Below, in pieces: positions 34,155 through 43,206 of a DNA stretch of 51,650 bases. Each line of letters opens with the position of its first letter. The stretch's first letter is position 1. Location: contig JANYHV010000204.1 of the NCBI GenBank assembly GCA_025362195.1, positions 1 to 51,650 on the forward strand, in the 5' to 3' direction. The stretch comes from Fimbriiglobus sp. (GTDB taxonomy: Bacteria > Planctomycetota > Planctomycetia > Gemmatales > Gemmataceae). The notes beneath the pieces are model-generated. The model was given only the letters and a program-made list of their open reading frames with translations, did no database searches and was not told where the DNA came from. The position numbers and the translations under genes were made by a program.

Positions 34155-34982
34155 ATGGTCGGCCGTCGCGTCCGGGTCGGGTCTTACGAGGTCGGCGGGG
34201 GCGCACCCCTGCTCCTGATCGCCGGGCCGTGCGTGATCGAGACCGAAGCGTTCACGCTCCGCCTCGCCGACGACCTGCACGCCGTCGCCGACAAACTCGG
34301 CGTCAACCTGGTCTTCAAGGCGTCGTTCGACAAGGCGAACCGCAGCTCGGGCAAGTCCTTCCGCGGCGTCGGGTTGGAGGAAGGCTTGCGCGTCCTCGAC
34401 AAGGTCCGGGCCGCCACCGGCCGGCCGGTGACGACGGACGTTCACGAAGTCGCGCACGCCGCGCCGGCCGCCGAAGTGTGCGAAATCCTGCAAATCCCGG
34501 CGTTCTTGGCCCGGCAAACCGACCTGCTCGTCGCCGCCGGGCGGACCGGCCGAGTGGTGAACGTCAAGAAGGGGCAGTTCATGGCCCCGTGGGACATGAA
34601 GAACGTCGTCTCGAAGTTGCACGAGGCCGGCAACGACCGGTGCCTGCTGACCGAGCGGGGCACGACCTTCGGGTACGGGCTGCTCGTGAACGACATGCGG
34701 GCGATCCCGTGGATGCAGGAAACCGGCGCGCCGGTGATCTTTGACGCGACGCACAGCGTACAAACCCCGGGGGCACTGGGCGACCGCACCGGGGGCGACC
34801 GCGCGATGGTGCCGACGCTCGCGCGGGCGGCCGTGGCGGCGGGGTGCGACGGGTTATTCCTCGAAACGCACCCCGACCCCGACCGCGCCCCGAGCGACGG
34901 GCCGAACATGATCCCGCTCGCGGAGTTCCCCGCCCTCGTCGAGCGCTGCCTGCGGATGCGGGCCGCCTTCCTCGCCGGCTGA
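34155..34982 (+). CDS. kdsA: 3-deoxy-8-phosphooctulonate synthase
   Basis: A 275-residue enzyme that condenses phosphoenolpyruvate with arabinose 5-phosphate to make KDO8P for lipopolysaccharide inner core. Family motifs are present: [113 protein letters not shown] and [20 protein letters not shown]. The Cys/His/Glu/Asp set (C in AGPC) resembles the metal-dependent class, to be tested. ATG 34155 is preferred because GGGGTGA lies at ribosome-binding distance; GTG 34146 is an alternative. It is followed by a lipoprotein and an FHA gene. Confidence 0.96.
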   Translation: MVGRRVRVGSYEVGGGAPLLLIAGPCVIETEAFTLRLADDLHAVADKLGVNLVFKASFDKANRSSGKSFRGVGLEEGLRVLDKVRAATGRPVTTDVHEVAHAAPAAEVCEILQIPAFLARQTDLLVAAGRTGRVVNVKKGQFMAPWDMKNVVSKLHEAGNDRCLLTERGTTFGYGLLVNDMRAIPWMQETGAPVIFDATHSVQTPGALGDRTGGDRAMVPTLARAAVAAGCDGLFLETHPDPDRAPSDGPNMIPLAEFPALVERCLRMRAAFLAG

Positions 34983-35023
34983 CCCCGACGCACCCCCCGC
35001 CCCACTCCTTGCGAGAGTCCCCG

Positions 35024-36922
35024 ATGCCGTCGCCCCGCCCCGCCGTCTTGCTCCGCCTGTTCGCCGTCCCGCTCGGCATCGCGGCGGCGGTCGCGGCCGC
35101 GGCCGGGTGCTCGACCAAGCCTCCGGTCGTCGCCATAACGGCGGGCGAAAAGAAGAGCGAGGACCCGTGGCCGCGGGCCGCCAGCGAGTTGCGCCGCGAG
35201 TCCGAACTCGTCGCCAGCCGCCGCGTCCTGGAACAACTCCGCACCGACCTCGTGACCAACGGCGACTCTAAGTTCCAGCCGGTCTCCCTGAGCGCCGACC
35301 AGGAAAAGGCCGTGCAACGGCTGCTCGGCCTCACCGAGCGCGAGGTCGGCGAGATCCGCCCCGCGGCGTACTCGGCCCTCGACGCCCACCACCTGGCCGA
35401 GTGCTACTACTTGCGCGACGTGGTGCGGTCGCTGGGCGTCGCCGGGCTGCCGCCGGAGCGCCAGGCGCGGGTCGCCTTCGACTGGCTGACCCGGCAGATG
35501 AACCTCCTGCCATGGATCACGACGTTCAACGGCCAGCGGCAGGTCATGCCCCCCGCCCCGCCGGTGCTCGCGCTCAGTCGCGGCGCGGGCAGTGGCCTCG
35601 AACGGGCTTACCTGTTCCTGGGACTCTTGAACCAACTCGGCCTGGACGGCTGTCTGATCGGCCCGCCGGAAGCGGCACAACGGGCCTGGTCCTACGCCGC
35701 CCAGCCGAACCCGGCCGTCGCCCCGCGCGGGCCGTTCTGGGCCGTCGGCGTGCGCGTCGGCCGGCACGTTTACGTCTACGACCCGTGGCGCGGCGAACCG
35801 GTCCCCGGCCCGGCGTCGAACACCGGCGGGGTGGCGACCCTGGCGCAACTCCAGGCCGACCCGAGCTTCCTCAAAGCCTGGCGGGACGACCCGCTCGACC
35901 CGTGGGCGGTGCCCGCGGCGGACGTAGCCCGCGCCGTGCCGTTCCTCGCGGTGCCGCTCAGCGGTCTGGCCCCGCGCTTCCAGCGGCTCGAATCCGAACT
36001 GCGGAACGACGCGCCGGGGGTGCGACTGTTCACCGACGCCGTCGCGTTGCAAACTCGCTTTGCGGAAGAAACCAAACTGCCCGTCGTCGCCTTCTGGAAC
36101 CCCGCCGCCGAGAACTTCAGCCCGACGCGGTCGCTCGCTTCCTACGTGCCCCAAACGGAAGGGGGCTTCGAGGTCGTGAAACAACTGTACGCGAAGTTCC
36201 GGGCCGACTTGATCCCGCTCGACCTGTTCACGGCCTCCGACGCCCTCCGGCCGCGGCCGGCGACCGGGCCGGACGACGCGGGCGACCCGGGGGTGCCCGA
36301 GGCCGTCGAGCGGATCCAGATCCTGTGCATCAACACTTACGCGGCCAGCTTTCTGGTCTCGCCGTCGCCGTTGGAGCGGATCCAGCGCGGCCAGTTCGCC
36401 GAGGTCACGCCACTGCTCATTCAGCGCCGCACCGGCTTCCTGGCCGGCGTCGAACGCCTCCGCACCGACCGCGGCCGGGACGACGCCCTGGCCAAGTGGG
36501 TGGCGACGGCGAAGGAGTTGTACACGAAACTCCTCCGCGCCCGGGACCGCGACCCGGCCGGGGCGGCCGCCGCCGGTGCGGCCGTCGAAGAGTTCTGGAA
36601 GCGGGAGCTGGGCGTGGTGACGGCGCTGGCCGACATTTCGGCGAGCGAGGCCGGCGCGGCCGAGGCGACGTTCCTCCTCGCCTTGTGCCGGCACGAGCAG
36701 GCCGAGCGGGCGCAACTCGCTTACGAACAGGCCAAGGCGGCCGGCAAGCCGGGGCCGGGGGCCGAGCGGGCGCGGGAAAAAGCGGTCGCCGAGTGGGCCG
36801 AAGCGGCCGGCTGGTGGCAGCGGTACGAGCCGTACTCCGCCGTCCAGGGCCGGCACTACCCGGCCCGCCCGGCCCAGGCCGCCCGCCTCGCCGCCGCGGC
36901 CCGAACGCGGCTCGCACAGTAG
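35024..36922 (+). CDS. Large lipoprotein with transglutaminase-like N-terminal region
   Basis: A 632-residue envelope protein. The signal ends in lipobox AAAGC after a long hydrophobic stretch (AVPLGIAAAVAAAAGCSTKP). Residues about 110-280 read like a transglutaminase-like or peptidase C39-like domain (AAYSALDAHHLAECYYLRD, ARVAFDWLTRQMNLL, SGLERAYLFLGLLNQLGLDG, WAVGVRVGRHVYVYDPWRG), with possible Cys/His/Asp residues in that order. The C-terminal half is mainly helical, with a charged segment (ERAREKAVAEWAEAAGWWQR) and no recognised domain. The frame is open upstream, but the signal peptide fixes ATG 35024. It sits between kdsA and the FHA gene. Whether it has activity is unclear. Confidence 0.8.
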   Translation: MPSPRPAVLLRLFAVPLGIAAAVAAAAGCSTKPPVVAITAGEKKSEDPWPRAASELRRESELVASRRVLEQLRTDLVTNGDSKFQPVSLSADQEKAVQRLLGLTEREVGEIRPAAYSALDAHHLAECYYLRDVVRSLGVAGLPPERQARVAFDWLTRQMNLLPWITTFNGQRQVMPPAPPVLALSRGAGSGLERAYLFLGLLNQLGLDGCLIGPPEAAQRAWSYAAQPNPAVAPRGPFWAVGVRVGRHVYVYDPWRGEPVPGPASNTGGVATLAQLQADPSFLKAWRDDPLDPWAVPAADVARAVPFLAVPLSGLAPRFQRLESELRNDAPGVRLFTDAVALQTRFAEETKLPVVAFWNPAAENFSPTRSLASYVPQTEGGFEVVKQLYAKFRADLIPLDLFTASDALRPRPATGPDDAGDPGVPEAVERIQILCINTYAASFLVSPSPLERIQRGQFAEVTPLLIQRRTGFLAGVERLRTDRGRDDALAKWVATAKELYTKLLRARDRDPAGAAAAGAAVEEFWKRELGVVTALADISASEAGAAEATFLLALCRHEQAERAQLAYEQAKAAGKPGPGAERAREKAVAEWAEAAGWWQRYEPYSAVQGRHYPARPAQAARLAAAARTRLAQ

Positions 36923-36954
36923 GCACCGCCGGTCACCGCCTTGGGGAGATTCCG

Positions 36955-37401
36955 ATGCACGCCCGCCTCGTCCCGATCGCCAACGCCCCGCCCGTCGAGT
37001 TGACGAAAGACCTCACGCTGGTCGGCCGGACCGAAGATTGCGACGTTCGGTTCGAGCACAAGAGCGTGTCGAAACTGCACTGCGTCCTGGTCAAGACCGA
37101 CGGCCTGGTCCTGCTCCGCGACCTGGGCAGCACGAACGGCACGCGGGTGAACGGCCAGCGGGTCCGCCGGGCGGCGCTGCTCCCGAACGACCACCTGGCG
37201 ATCGCGGCGTTCCGGTACCAGGTGAAGTTCGGGGACGTGCCGGACGACTCGGACGAGCGGGCCGACGCCGACCCGGGGGACGGGGCCGCGGACGCCGTGG
37301 ACGACGGCCCGGACGAAAAGCCGCTCGACCCGAAAAGCCCGCCGCTCCGCCGCAACGCCCTGCCCGACTCGTACCCCGACAAGCCGAAGCCGGCGAAGTA
37401 A
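36955..37401 (+). CDS. FHA-domain protein
   Basis: A 148-residue protein. Residues about 14-95 form an FHA domain with the conserved GR (TLVGRTEDCDVRF), SxxH (KSVSKLHCVLV) and STNGTRVNG motifs, which bind phosphothreonine peptides. The C-terminal 50 residues are acidic then Pro/Lys-rich and probably disordered. There is no signal, so it acts in the cytoplasm. ATG 36955 is preceded by GGGGAG. It follows the lipoprotein gene by 32 bp. No Ser/Thr kinase gene is nearby, so its partner is elsewhere. Confidence 0.92.
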   Translation: MHARLVPIANAPPVELTKDLTLVGRTEDCDVRFEHKSVSKLHCVLVKTDGLVLLRDLGSTNGTRVNGQRVRRAALLPNDHLAIAAFRYQVKFGDVPDDSDERADADPGDGAADAVDDGPDEKPLDPKSPPLRRNALPDSYPDKPKPAK

Positions 37402-37442
37402 CCGCGCCCGGGGGCGGTCGAAGTCGCCGGGACGAGAATTAC

Positions 37443-37455
37443 TTTGCGTCGCAAA
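37443..37455. promoter_or_regulatory. Palindromic operator-like site 1
   Basis: TTTGCG-T-CGCAAA is a perfect 13-bp palindrome 88 bp upstream of the membrane-protein gene at 37531. A second palindrome of the same pattern (TTTGCRTYGCAAA) lies 23 bp away, centre to centre, close to two helical turns. Confidence 0.55.
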
Positions 37456-37465
37456 ACAAATTGAC

Positions 37466-37494
37466 TTTGCATTGCAAACTGATGCCGCTACACT
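37466..37494 (+). promoter_or_regulatory. Operator-like site 2 overlapping a promoter
   Basis: TTTGCA-T-TGCAAA (37466-37478) is a perfect 13-bp palindrome. It covers the -35 of a candidate promoter, TTGCAT (37467-37472), 16 bp before TACACT (37489-37494). A dimeric repressor bound here would block RNA polymerase. The ribosome-binding site GAGGAG and GTG 37531 follow. The regulator is not identified in the window. Confidence 0.5.
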
Positions 37495-37530
37495 GCCCAC
37501 TCCCCGCCCCATCGCTGAGGAGTGTGACCG

Positions 37531-38247
37531 GTGCAAGCGTTTCGAGAACTCGACCGGGTGTTGCGCGGGGAAGCCCGCTTCGGCGACCTCGGCGTCGTCA
37601 TCCCGCTGGGGCCACTGCTCCGGGTCAACGTCCTGTTGGCCGCGACCTACGGCGTCTGCATGGGCGTCTACGGCCTGCTCTGGCCGGACGGCCCGGAGTG
37701 GCGGCAGATGGTCGCCGGGGCCGTCAAAGTCCCGGCGCTCTTCCTGCTCACGCTGCTCGTCACCTTCCCGTCGCTGTACGTCTTCAACACGCTCCTCGGG
37801 CCGCGCCTGCAACTCGGCGTCTTCCTGCGGCTCGGCGTCACCGCCCTGTCGGTCCTGACGGCGGTGTTGTCCGCGTTCGGCCCGATCACCGCGTTCTTCT
37901 CCGTGACGACGGCCAACTACGCGTTCGTCGTCCTGCTCAACGTCGCCGTGTTCGCCCTGGCCGGCGTGTTCGGCCTCGGCTGCCTGCGGAATCTGTTGGT
38001 CGAACTCGCCCGACCGCGGGCCGCGGACGAGGACTTCGTCGTCCTGGAGCCGGCCAAGTCGGGCCGGAAGTTCGGGGTGATTTACGCCTGGATGTTCGTG
38101 TTCGCCCTGGTCGGCGGGCAGATGTCGTGGCTGTTGCGGCCGTTCATCGGCTCGCCGGACCTGCCGTTCGCCTGGCTGCGGCCGCGGGACGGGTCGTTCT
38201 TCGAGGGCGTCCTGCACGCCGCCAAACTCTTGCTCGGGGCGGGCTGA
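37531..38247 (+). CDS. Multi-spanning membrane protein (pair member 1)
   Basis: A 238-residue protein with about five TM helices: VNVLLAATYGVCMGVYGLLW, ALFLLTLLVTFPSLYVFN, LGVTALSVLTAVLSAFGPIT, FVVLLNVAVFALAGVFGLG and IYAWMFVFALVGGQMSWLL. The last is followed by RPFIGSPDLPF. The next gene encodes a protein with the same topology and the same closing motif (LRPFIG-P-LP), so they are tandem paralogues. I recognise no transporter signature. It starts at GTG with GAGGAG upstream, behind a promoter overlapped by paired palindromes. The two may form a heteromeric membrane complex. Confidence 0.82.
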   Translation: MQAFRELDRVLRGEARFGDLGVVIPLGPLLRVNVLLAATYGVCMGVYGLLWPDGPEWRQMVAGAVKVPALFLLTLLVTFPSLYVFNTLLGPRLQLGVFLRLGVTALSVLTAVLSAFGPITAFFSVTTANYAFVVLLNVAVFALAGVFGLGCLRNLLVELARPRAADEDFVVLEPAKSGRKFGVIYAWMFVFALVGGQMSWLLRPFIGSPDLPFAWLRPRDGSFFEGVLHAAKLLLGAG

Positions 38248-38250
38248 CCG

Positions 38251-38910
38251 GTGCGCGCGCTCGACGCCATTCTCCGCCCGACCGCCGGCGGCGCGCGACT
38301 CGGCCCGGCGGTCGTGGCCGTCGTGCTGGGCGGCGGCGGCTACGGGGCGGTCATGGGCAGTTTCGGCGGACTCGCCGGGGACCGCGGCCTGCAAATCGTC
38401 TTCTCGGCCGTGAAAGTGCCGCTGTTGCTGCTGCTGACGACGGGGTTGGCCCTGCCGAGTTTCTTCGTCCTGAACACCGTCCTGGGCTTGCGGCGGGACT
38501 GGCCGACGGCCCTCCGCGCGGTCCTCGGGGCGCAAGGGGCGGTCGCCATCGTCCTGGCGGCGCTGGCCCCGTACACGGCGGTGTGGTACGCCTCGTCGGG
38601 CAATTACCACCGCGCGACGACCGTCAACGGCGGCATGTTCCTGATCGCCGCCGTCGCCGCGCAGTGGGTCCTCCGGCAGTACTACGCGCCACTCGTCGCG
38701 GCGGATCGGCGGCACCGGGCGGTCATGCGCGGCTGGCTAATTCTCTACGCCTTCGTGGCGATTCAACTCGGCTGGGTGCTGCGGCCGTTCATCGGCGACC
38801 CGGCACTCCCGCCGACCTTTTTCCGCGCCGGGGCGTGGGGCAACGCCTACGTCGTCGTCGCGGACATCGTCTGGAAGGCGTTCGGCGGCACTGTCACTTG
38901 GAGCCGATGA
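38251..38910 (+). CDS. Multi-spanning membrane protein (pair member 2)
   Basis: A 219-residue protein with about five TM helices (VVAVVLGGGGYGAVMG; VPLLLLLTTGLALPSFFVLN; AVAIVLAALAPYTAVWYAS; MFLIAAVAAQWVL; GWLILYAFVAIQLGWVL). Motifs shared with the preceding protein are VKVPxLxLLT, LPSxxVxNTxLG and WVLRPFIGDPALP. It starts at GTG four bases after the upstream stop, so the two are co-translated. Its last 17 bp overlap the 3' end of the convergent PQQ-propeller gene. Function unknown. Confidence 0.82.
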   Translation: MRALDAILRPTAGGARLGPAVVAVVLGGGGYGAVMGSFGGLAGDRGLQIVFSAVKVPLLLLLTTGLALPSFFVLNTVLGLRRDWPTALRAVLGAQGAVAIVLAALAPYTAVWYASSGNYHRATTVNGGMFLIAAVAAQWVLRQYYAPLVAADRRHRAVMRGWLILYAFVAIQLGWVLRPFIGDPALPPTFFRAGAWGNAYVVVADIVWKAFGGTVTWSR

Positions 38911-40153
38911 CCCAGAGGGCGTTCCAGCCGCGGAGGTAAATCCGGCCGTCGGCCACGGCCGGGGACGCGGTGAACGTGTCGGGCAGCTTGTTCTTGGCGA
39001 CTTCCTCGAAGGTCGTCGTGCCGGACTTGACCACGCCGCACGTCCCCTCGCGGCCGAGCAGGTAGACTTTACCGTCGGCGGCGACGGGGTTGGCGCGGTG
39101 CCGTTCGTTCGTAATCCGCTGGTTGAAGTGCTCCTTGCCGGTCTTGGCGTCGAGGGCCGTGATCTGCCCGGCCGCGCCCATCAGGTAGACGATGTCTCCC
39201 ACTAACAGCGGGGACGGCACGTCGGGCGTCGTCTTGAACCGCCACGCCTCGCTGGGGCTACCGGGGGCGATCAGGCCCTTCGCGCCGTCCGGCCGGAGGG
39301 CGACCGTGGGGTGCTGCTTGCACGACGGGATGACGATCAAGTCGGGCGTCACCAGCGGCGACGAGACCGCCCGCCAGTTGCGGTTGTAGTTGGCCTTCGG
39401 GTTCAGCTCGTTGACCCGCCAGACCTCCGCGCCGTCGGCGAGTGTGTGGGCGGTGCAGTAGTCGTCGCCGTGGACTACGAGCAGCGCCTGCTCGCCCTTT
39501 TCCCACAGGAACGGCGAGCAGTAAACGTCGGGCGACTCGCCGGTGCCGTCGCTGACCCGCTTGGTCTGCCAGGCGACTTTCCCGGTCGTTTTCTCGAAGG
39601 CGATGATGAGTTGCGTGCCGCGGTGCATGAGCGTCACGTACAGCCGGTCCTTGTGCAGCAGCGGGGTCCAGTGGCCGCCGAACTGGATGTTGAACTTGCC
39701 GAACTCCTTCTGGCAATCGACCTGCCAGGCCGGCTTGCCGTCGAAGTCGTAGGCGGCGAGATTGCCCGAGCCGACGAACGCGAACACGAGCTTGCCGTCG
39801 GTGCTGCACGACGCCGAGGCCATGTTCCCCTCGTCGCCGCGGAACTTGCCCTCGCCGCGACCGAGCGTCCGCGTCCAGAGGGTCTTGCCGGCGGTGCTCA
39901 CGCAGAGCAGGTCGAGGTTCTCGCCGACCTGAGCGGTGAGGAAAATGTGGTCGCCCCAGACGCACGGGGTCGAGGCCCCCGGCCCGGGCATCGGCACTTT
40001 GAAGAGCACGTTCTTGGTCGCGTCCCACTCGGCGGGAAGATTCGTTTCGGGGCTGTGCCCGTCGTTGTGGACGCCGCGCCACTGCGGCCAGTTGCCGGCG
40101 ACGGCCGAACTCGCGGCGGCGAAGAACGCGAGGGAGGCGAGACAGGCACGCAT
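38894..40153 (-). CDS. Exported PQQ-like beta-propeller protein
   Basis: A 419-residue protein with signal peptide MRACLASLAFFAAASSAVAG. The mature protein begins NWPQWRGVHNDGHSPETNLP, the standard start of planctomycete PQQ-binding-like propellers. Repeats such as TAGKTLWTRTLG, FDGKPAWQVDC, TTGKVAWQTKR and DAKTGKEHFNQRI mark the blades. It closes with AVADGRIYLRGWNALWVIGS. Such proteins are structurally like quinoprotein dehydrogenases but mostly lack cofactor ligands; scaffolding or carbohydrate binding is possible. It is convergent with, and overlaps by 17 bp, the membrane-protein gene. It resembles the protein at 45231. Confidence 0.92.
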   Translation of the reverse strand: MRACLASLAFFAAASSAVAGNWPQWRGVHNDGHSPETNLPAEWDATKNVLFKVPMPGPGASTPCVWGDHIFLTAQVGENLDLLCVSTAGKTLWTRTLGRGEGKFRGDEGNMASASCSTDGKLVFAFVGSGNLAAYDFDGKPAWQVDCQKEFGKFNIQFGGHWTPLLHKDRLYVTLMHRGTQLIIAFEKTTGKVAWQTKRVSDGTGESPDVYCSPFLWEKGEQALLVVHGDDYCTAHTLADGAEVWRVNELNPKANYNRNWRAVSSPLVTPDLIVIPSCKQHPTVALRPDGAKGLIAPGSPSEAWRFKTTPDVPSPLLVGDIVYLMGAAGQITALDAKTGKEHFNQRITNERHRANPVAADGKVYLLGREGTCGVVKSGTTTFEEVAKNKLPDTFTASPAVADGRIYLRGWNALWVIGSK

Positions 40154-40299
40154 GGGGACAAGCCCTGGGGACGGAGGAGGAGTTGGGGTTTCGGCGGTTC
40201 AGCAAGCCTATCCGCCGGGCGACGGGTCCGCAAGCCGCCGCCGGGGTTCGCGCATAGGTTAATCGGGATTGTGGCGTCCGGTCCGACGGGGGGTTCAGC

Positions 40300-42174
40300 G
40301 TGGCTGTCGTGGTGCAAAAGTTCGGCGGGTCGAGTGTCGCCACGCCCCAGAAGATCCTCGCGGCGGCCCAGCGGGCCATCGACGCCCAAGCCGAGGGCAA
40401 CCAGGTCGTCGTCGTCGTCAGCGCGATCGGCAAGACGACCGACTCGCTCATCGCCCTGGCGGAGGAGATCAGCCGGAACCCGCCGGCCCGGGAAATGGAC
40501 ATGCTCCTGGCGACCGGCGAGCAGGTCTCCATCGCCTGCATGGCCATCGCCATCCACGCCCTCGGGGCGAAGGCGATCAGCTTCACCGGCCCGCAACTCG
40601 GCATCGTCACCGACAGTTCGCACCTGAAGGCCCGCATCAAGTCCATTGAAACGGCCAAGCTGCGCGAGGCCCTGGAGGCCGGGTCGATCGCGGTCGTGGC
40701 CGGGTTCCAGGGGATCGACGAGAAGTACGACATCACGACGCTGGGCCGCGGGGGGTCGGACACGACGGCGGTGGCCGTCGCGGCGGCCATCAAGCTCGCC
40801 GGGTACGACGTGCGGTGCGAGATCTACACGGACGTGAACGGCGTCTACACGACCGACCCGCGGATCGTCCGCAAGGCGATCAAGGTCGACGTCATCAGCT
40901 ACGACGAGATGCTCGAAATGGCGAGCATGGGCGCGGGCGTGATGCACTCGCGGTCGATCGAGTTCGCCAAGAAGTTCAACGTCCCGCTGATGGTCCGGCA
41001 CGCCGCGACTTCGGAGGTCGGCACGTGGGTCGTCGGCGAGGAGGCGTGGATGCGCGAGGTGCCGGTGTGCGGCGCGGCGCTGGCGGTGAACGAGGCGCGG
41101 ATCGTCCTGGACGCCCTGCCCGACCGGCCGGGCGTGAGCCGGGCCGTGTTCGCCGCGCTCGCGCACGTCAACGTGCCGGTGGACATGATCGCCCAGAACG
41201 TCGGCAGCGGCGGCAAGGCGTCGATCGGGTTCACGGTCATGCACGCCGACTTGAAGAAGGCGACCGAGACCCTCGACCCGATCGTCGCGGAGTTGGGCGC
41301 GACGATGACGGTAACCGAGCGGGTCAGCAAAGTGTCGGTCGTCGGGGCGGGGATGCGGCACGTCGCGGGGGTGGCCGAGAAAATGTTCGCGGCGCTCGCG
41401 GCCAACGGCATCAACATGAAGATGATCACGACCGGCGACATCAAAATCAGCGTGCTGATCGAAGAAGACGTGCCCCCGCCGGACGACGACGACGACGCCG
41501 GGACTAAAAAGTCCCACCTCGATGCCAAGCGGGCGGTCCGCGGCCGGCTCGCCCTGGAGGCGGTCCACGACGCCTTCGGCCTGCACATGCCGCGGACCGG
41601 GGCCGGCGTCGCCCCGTCCGGCTACCGGCCGCGCACCCTCTCGGCCGTCGTGCCCGAGGCCCGCGAGCGCGAGACGGCCGTGGCCAAGCTCGACGGCATG
41701 GAGGACATCCTGGTCAGCGGCGTCCACCTGAGCACCGACCAGAGCCGCGTCACGATTTTCGACCTGCCCGACCGGCCGGGCCACTGCTCGACGGTGTTCA
41801 ACGCCGTCGCCACCGGCGGCATCCTCGTGGACATGATCGTGCAGAACATCACCGCCCCGGGTAAGGCCGAGTTGTCGTTCACCGTGCCCCGCGGCGACCT
41901 GGCGCGGGCGTTGAAGCGGACCCAGGACGTGGCCCGGTCGATCGACCCGAACTGTCGGGTCGTGGGGGACGCGGACATCGCCGTGCTGTTCGTCCTGGGC
42001 GTCGGCATGCGGTCGCACACGGGCGTCGCGCGGACGATGTTCGGCGCGCTCGCGGCCAAGGGGATTAACATCAGCATGATCAACACGAGCGAAGTCTGCC
42101 TGGGCGTCGTCATCGAACGCACCCACGCCGAAGAAGCCCTCGCCGCGCTGAAAGAAGCGTTCAAACTGAGCTGA
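40300..42174 (+). CDS. lysC: Aspartate kinase with two pairs of ACT domains
   Basis: A 624-residue enzyme phosphorylating aspartate in the first step of Lys/Thr/Met synthesis. The kinase domain has VVQKFGGSSVATPQKI, the VVVSAIGKTTDSLI segment, TTLGRGGSDTTAVAVA and CEIYTDVNGVYTTDPRIV. Two ACT pairs follow: one at about residues 265-390 (VLDALPDRPGVSRAVFAAL; SVVGAGMRHVAGVAEKMF) and one at about 475-620 (TIFDLPDRPGHCSTVFNAV; FVLGVGMRSHTGVARTMF). An acidic linker (PPPDDDDD) joins them. Standard enzymes are near 400 residues with one pair; a duplicated regulatory region is known in cyanobacteria and occurs in planctomycetes. It is likely feedback-inhibited by Lys and/or Thr. It starts at GTG 40300. 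Confidence 0.95.
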   Translation: MAVVVQKFGGSSVATPQKILAAAQRAIDAQAEGNQVVVVVSAIGKTTDSLIALAEEISRNPPAREMDMLLATGEQVSIACMAIAIHALGAKAISFTGPQLGIVTDSSHLKARIKSIETAKLREALEAGSIAVVAGFQGIDEKYDITTLGRGGSDTTAVAVAAAIKLAGYDVRCEIYTDVNGVYTTDPRIVRKAIKVDVISYDEMLEMASMGAGVMHSRSIEFAKKFNVPLMVRHAATSEVGTWVVGEEAWMREVPVCGAALAVNEARIVLDALPDRPGVSRAVFAALAHVNVPVDMIAQNVGSGGKASIGFTVMHADLKKATETLDPIVAELGATMTVTERVSKVSVVGAGMRHVAGVAEKMFAALAANGINMKMITTGDIKISVLIEEDVPPPDDDDDAGTKKSHLDAKRAVRGRLALEAVHDAFGLHMPRTGAGVAPSGYRPRTLSAVVPEARERETAVAKLDGMEDILVSGVHLSTDQSRVTIFDLPDRPGHCSTVFNAVATGGILVDMIVQNITAPGKAELSFTVPRGDLARALKRTQDVARSIDPNCRVVGDADIAVLFVLGVGMRSHTGVARTMFGALAAKGINISMINTSEVCLGVVIERTHAEEALAALKEAFKLS

Positions 42175-42200
42175 CGTGGTCGATTCCCCGGCGGCTCGTT

Positions 42201-42364
42201 GCTCCGCCGCAGGCGACTTTTGTTAGCCCGACGCGCTAGCGAGGGTCGATGGGTCGTTGACGATGTTCGGGTCGTCGGCCGTGCGGTCATCGACAGTCAC
42301 CTTGCCTTCGACCGCTCGACCCTCGCTAGCGCGTCGGGCTAACAAAAGTCGCCTGCGGCGGAGC
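42201..42364. repeat. Palindromic dispersed repeat, copy 2 (49-bp perfect arms)
   Basis: Arms 42201-42249 and 42316-42364 are exact reverse complements over 49 bp with a 66-bp spacer. They match the outer and central part of the repeat at 10336-10509. One position differs between copies (GACTCTTG versus GACTTTTG), and the opposite arm carries the matching change (CAAGAGTC versus CAAAAGTC), so pairing is kept. It follows the aspartate kinase stop by 26 bp and occupies much of a 368-bp gap (42175-42542). The rest of the gap shows nothing recognisable. Confidence 0.88.
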
Positions 42365-42542
42365 CGAGAACCTGGCCGAAGCCCGTCGCGTTCGACGGGA
42401 TCAAGGACACGCTACGACAACTCGACCTACGGGCTATCAGGTATCGCCTGACGGCGTGGACAACCCGCGACAGTTTACCGGGAGTGCGTCTCGGCACCCA
42501 TTGCCATCTAGCTGACCCTTTGAATCTGAAAGGCACCAACCG

Positions 42543-43112
42543 ATGATCGTTGCCGTTGAGAGTCGCCGGAAGAAACTCGCCAGCGTCGAAAAGCTGTGGC
42601 CGGACTCGACCGTCATTGACGTGACCTCGAAGGGTGCCGAGCCGTGGGTACGGTTCAGCCCGTTCTATCCTCACGGCGACATCCCGATTCCGAACACGCC
42701 GGCCCAAACCTCCCAGTCGGTCGAGGGTCTGTGGCAAGGGCTGAAGGTTTTCGAGCGGGAGGACATCGAACCCCGTAAGTGGGGCATCACCAGCATGGCG
42801 GGCATCAAGCGCGGGGGCAAGAGCCGCGGGGCCGTTCGCGGACACCGGTTCGGCGTCGGGAGTGATACGCTATTGGGGTATCTCGACGCCCGGTTCGGCA
42901 TTTACCTACCGGCGTACAAGTGGGTTCTGGAGCGCCGACTGGTGTCGGAGGTCGAGCAGTTACGACGCCTGGCCGCCAACAAGCCGCTCGTCCTCCTCGA
43001 CTACGAGACCAACGCCGATGTCGAGGACGTGTCCAGTCCGCTGTCCCACGCGGCCCTCGTCGCGTATCACCTGCGGGGCACCTGGCCGACTCGGACAGTA
43101 CCGGCGGCCTGA
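42543..43112 (+). CDS. Conserved hypothetical protein
   Basis: A 189-residue cytoplasmic protein. It starts MIVAVESRRKKLASVEKLWP, continues with a hydrophobic strand and STVIDVTSKG, then EPWVRFSPFYPHGDIPIPNT and SVEGLWQGLKVFEREDIEPR. Basic segments (AGIKRGGKSRGAVRGHRFG) and a C-terminal helix plus LVLLDYETNADVEDVSSPLS follow. The PWVRFSPFYPHG segment is distinctive, and I believe it belongs to a DUF family of phage- and genome-encoded proteins, possibly DUF6939, though I am not sure of the name. No catalytic motif is recognised. Its codon use is less G+C-biased than its neighbours, and it follows the palindromic repeat, so it may be acquired. Confidence 0.7.
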   Translation: MIVAVESRRKKLASVEKLWPDSTVIDVTSKGAEPWVRFSPFYPHGDIPIPNTPAQTSQSVEGLWQGLKVFEREDIEPRKWGITSMAGIKRGGKSRGAVRGHRFGVGSDTLLGYLDARFGIYLPAYKWVLERRLVSEVEQLRRLAANKPLVLLDYETNADVEDVSSPLSHAALVAYHLRGTWPTRTVPAA

Positions 43113-43206
43113 TCGGGCACAAACCCGGCGGTTGCTTCGATCGGTTACACCCGAGTCGTTCGGTGCCACTCGGTCGAGAGTTCAGCGAAAGCAACTCGCA
43201 TTTCGT

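Noticed and set aside
42257-42451. ORF with LARRANKSRLRR next to palindrome copy 2
   Set aside because: Same reason: repeat-derived frame without its own start signals or domain.
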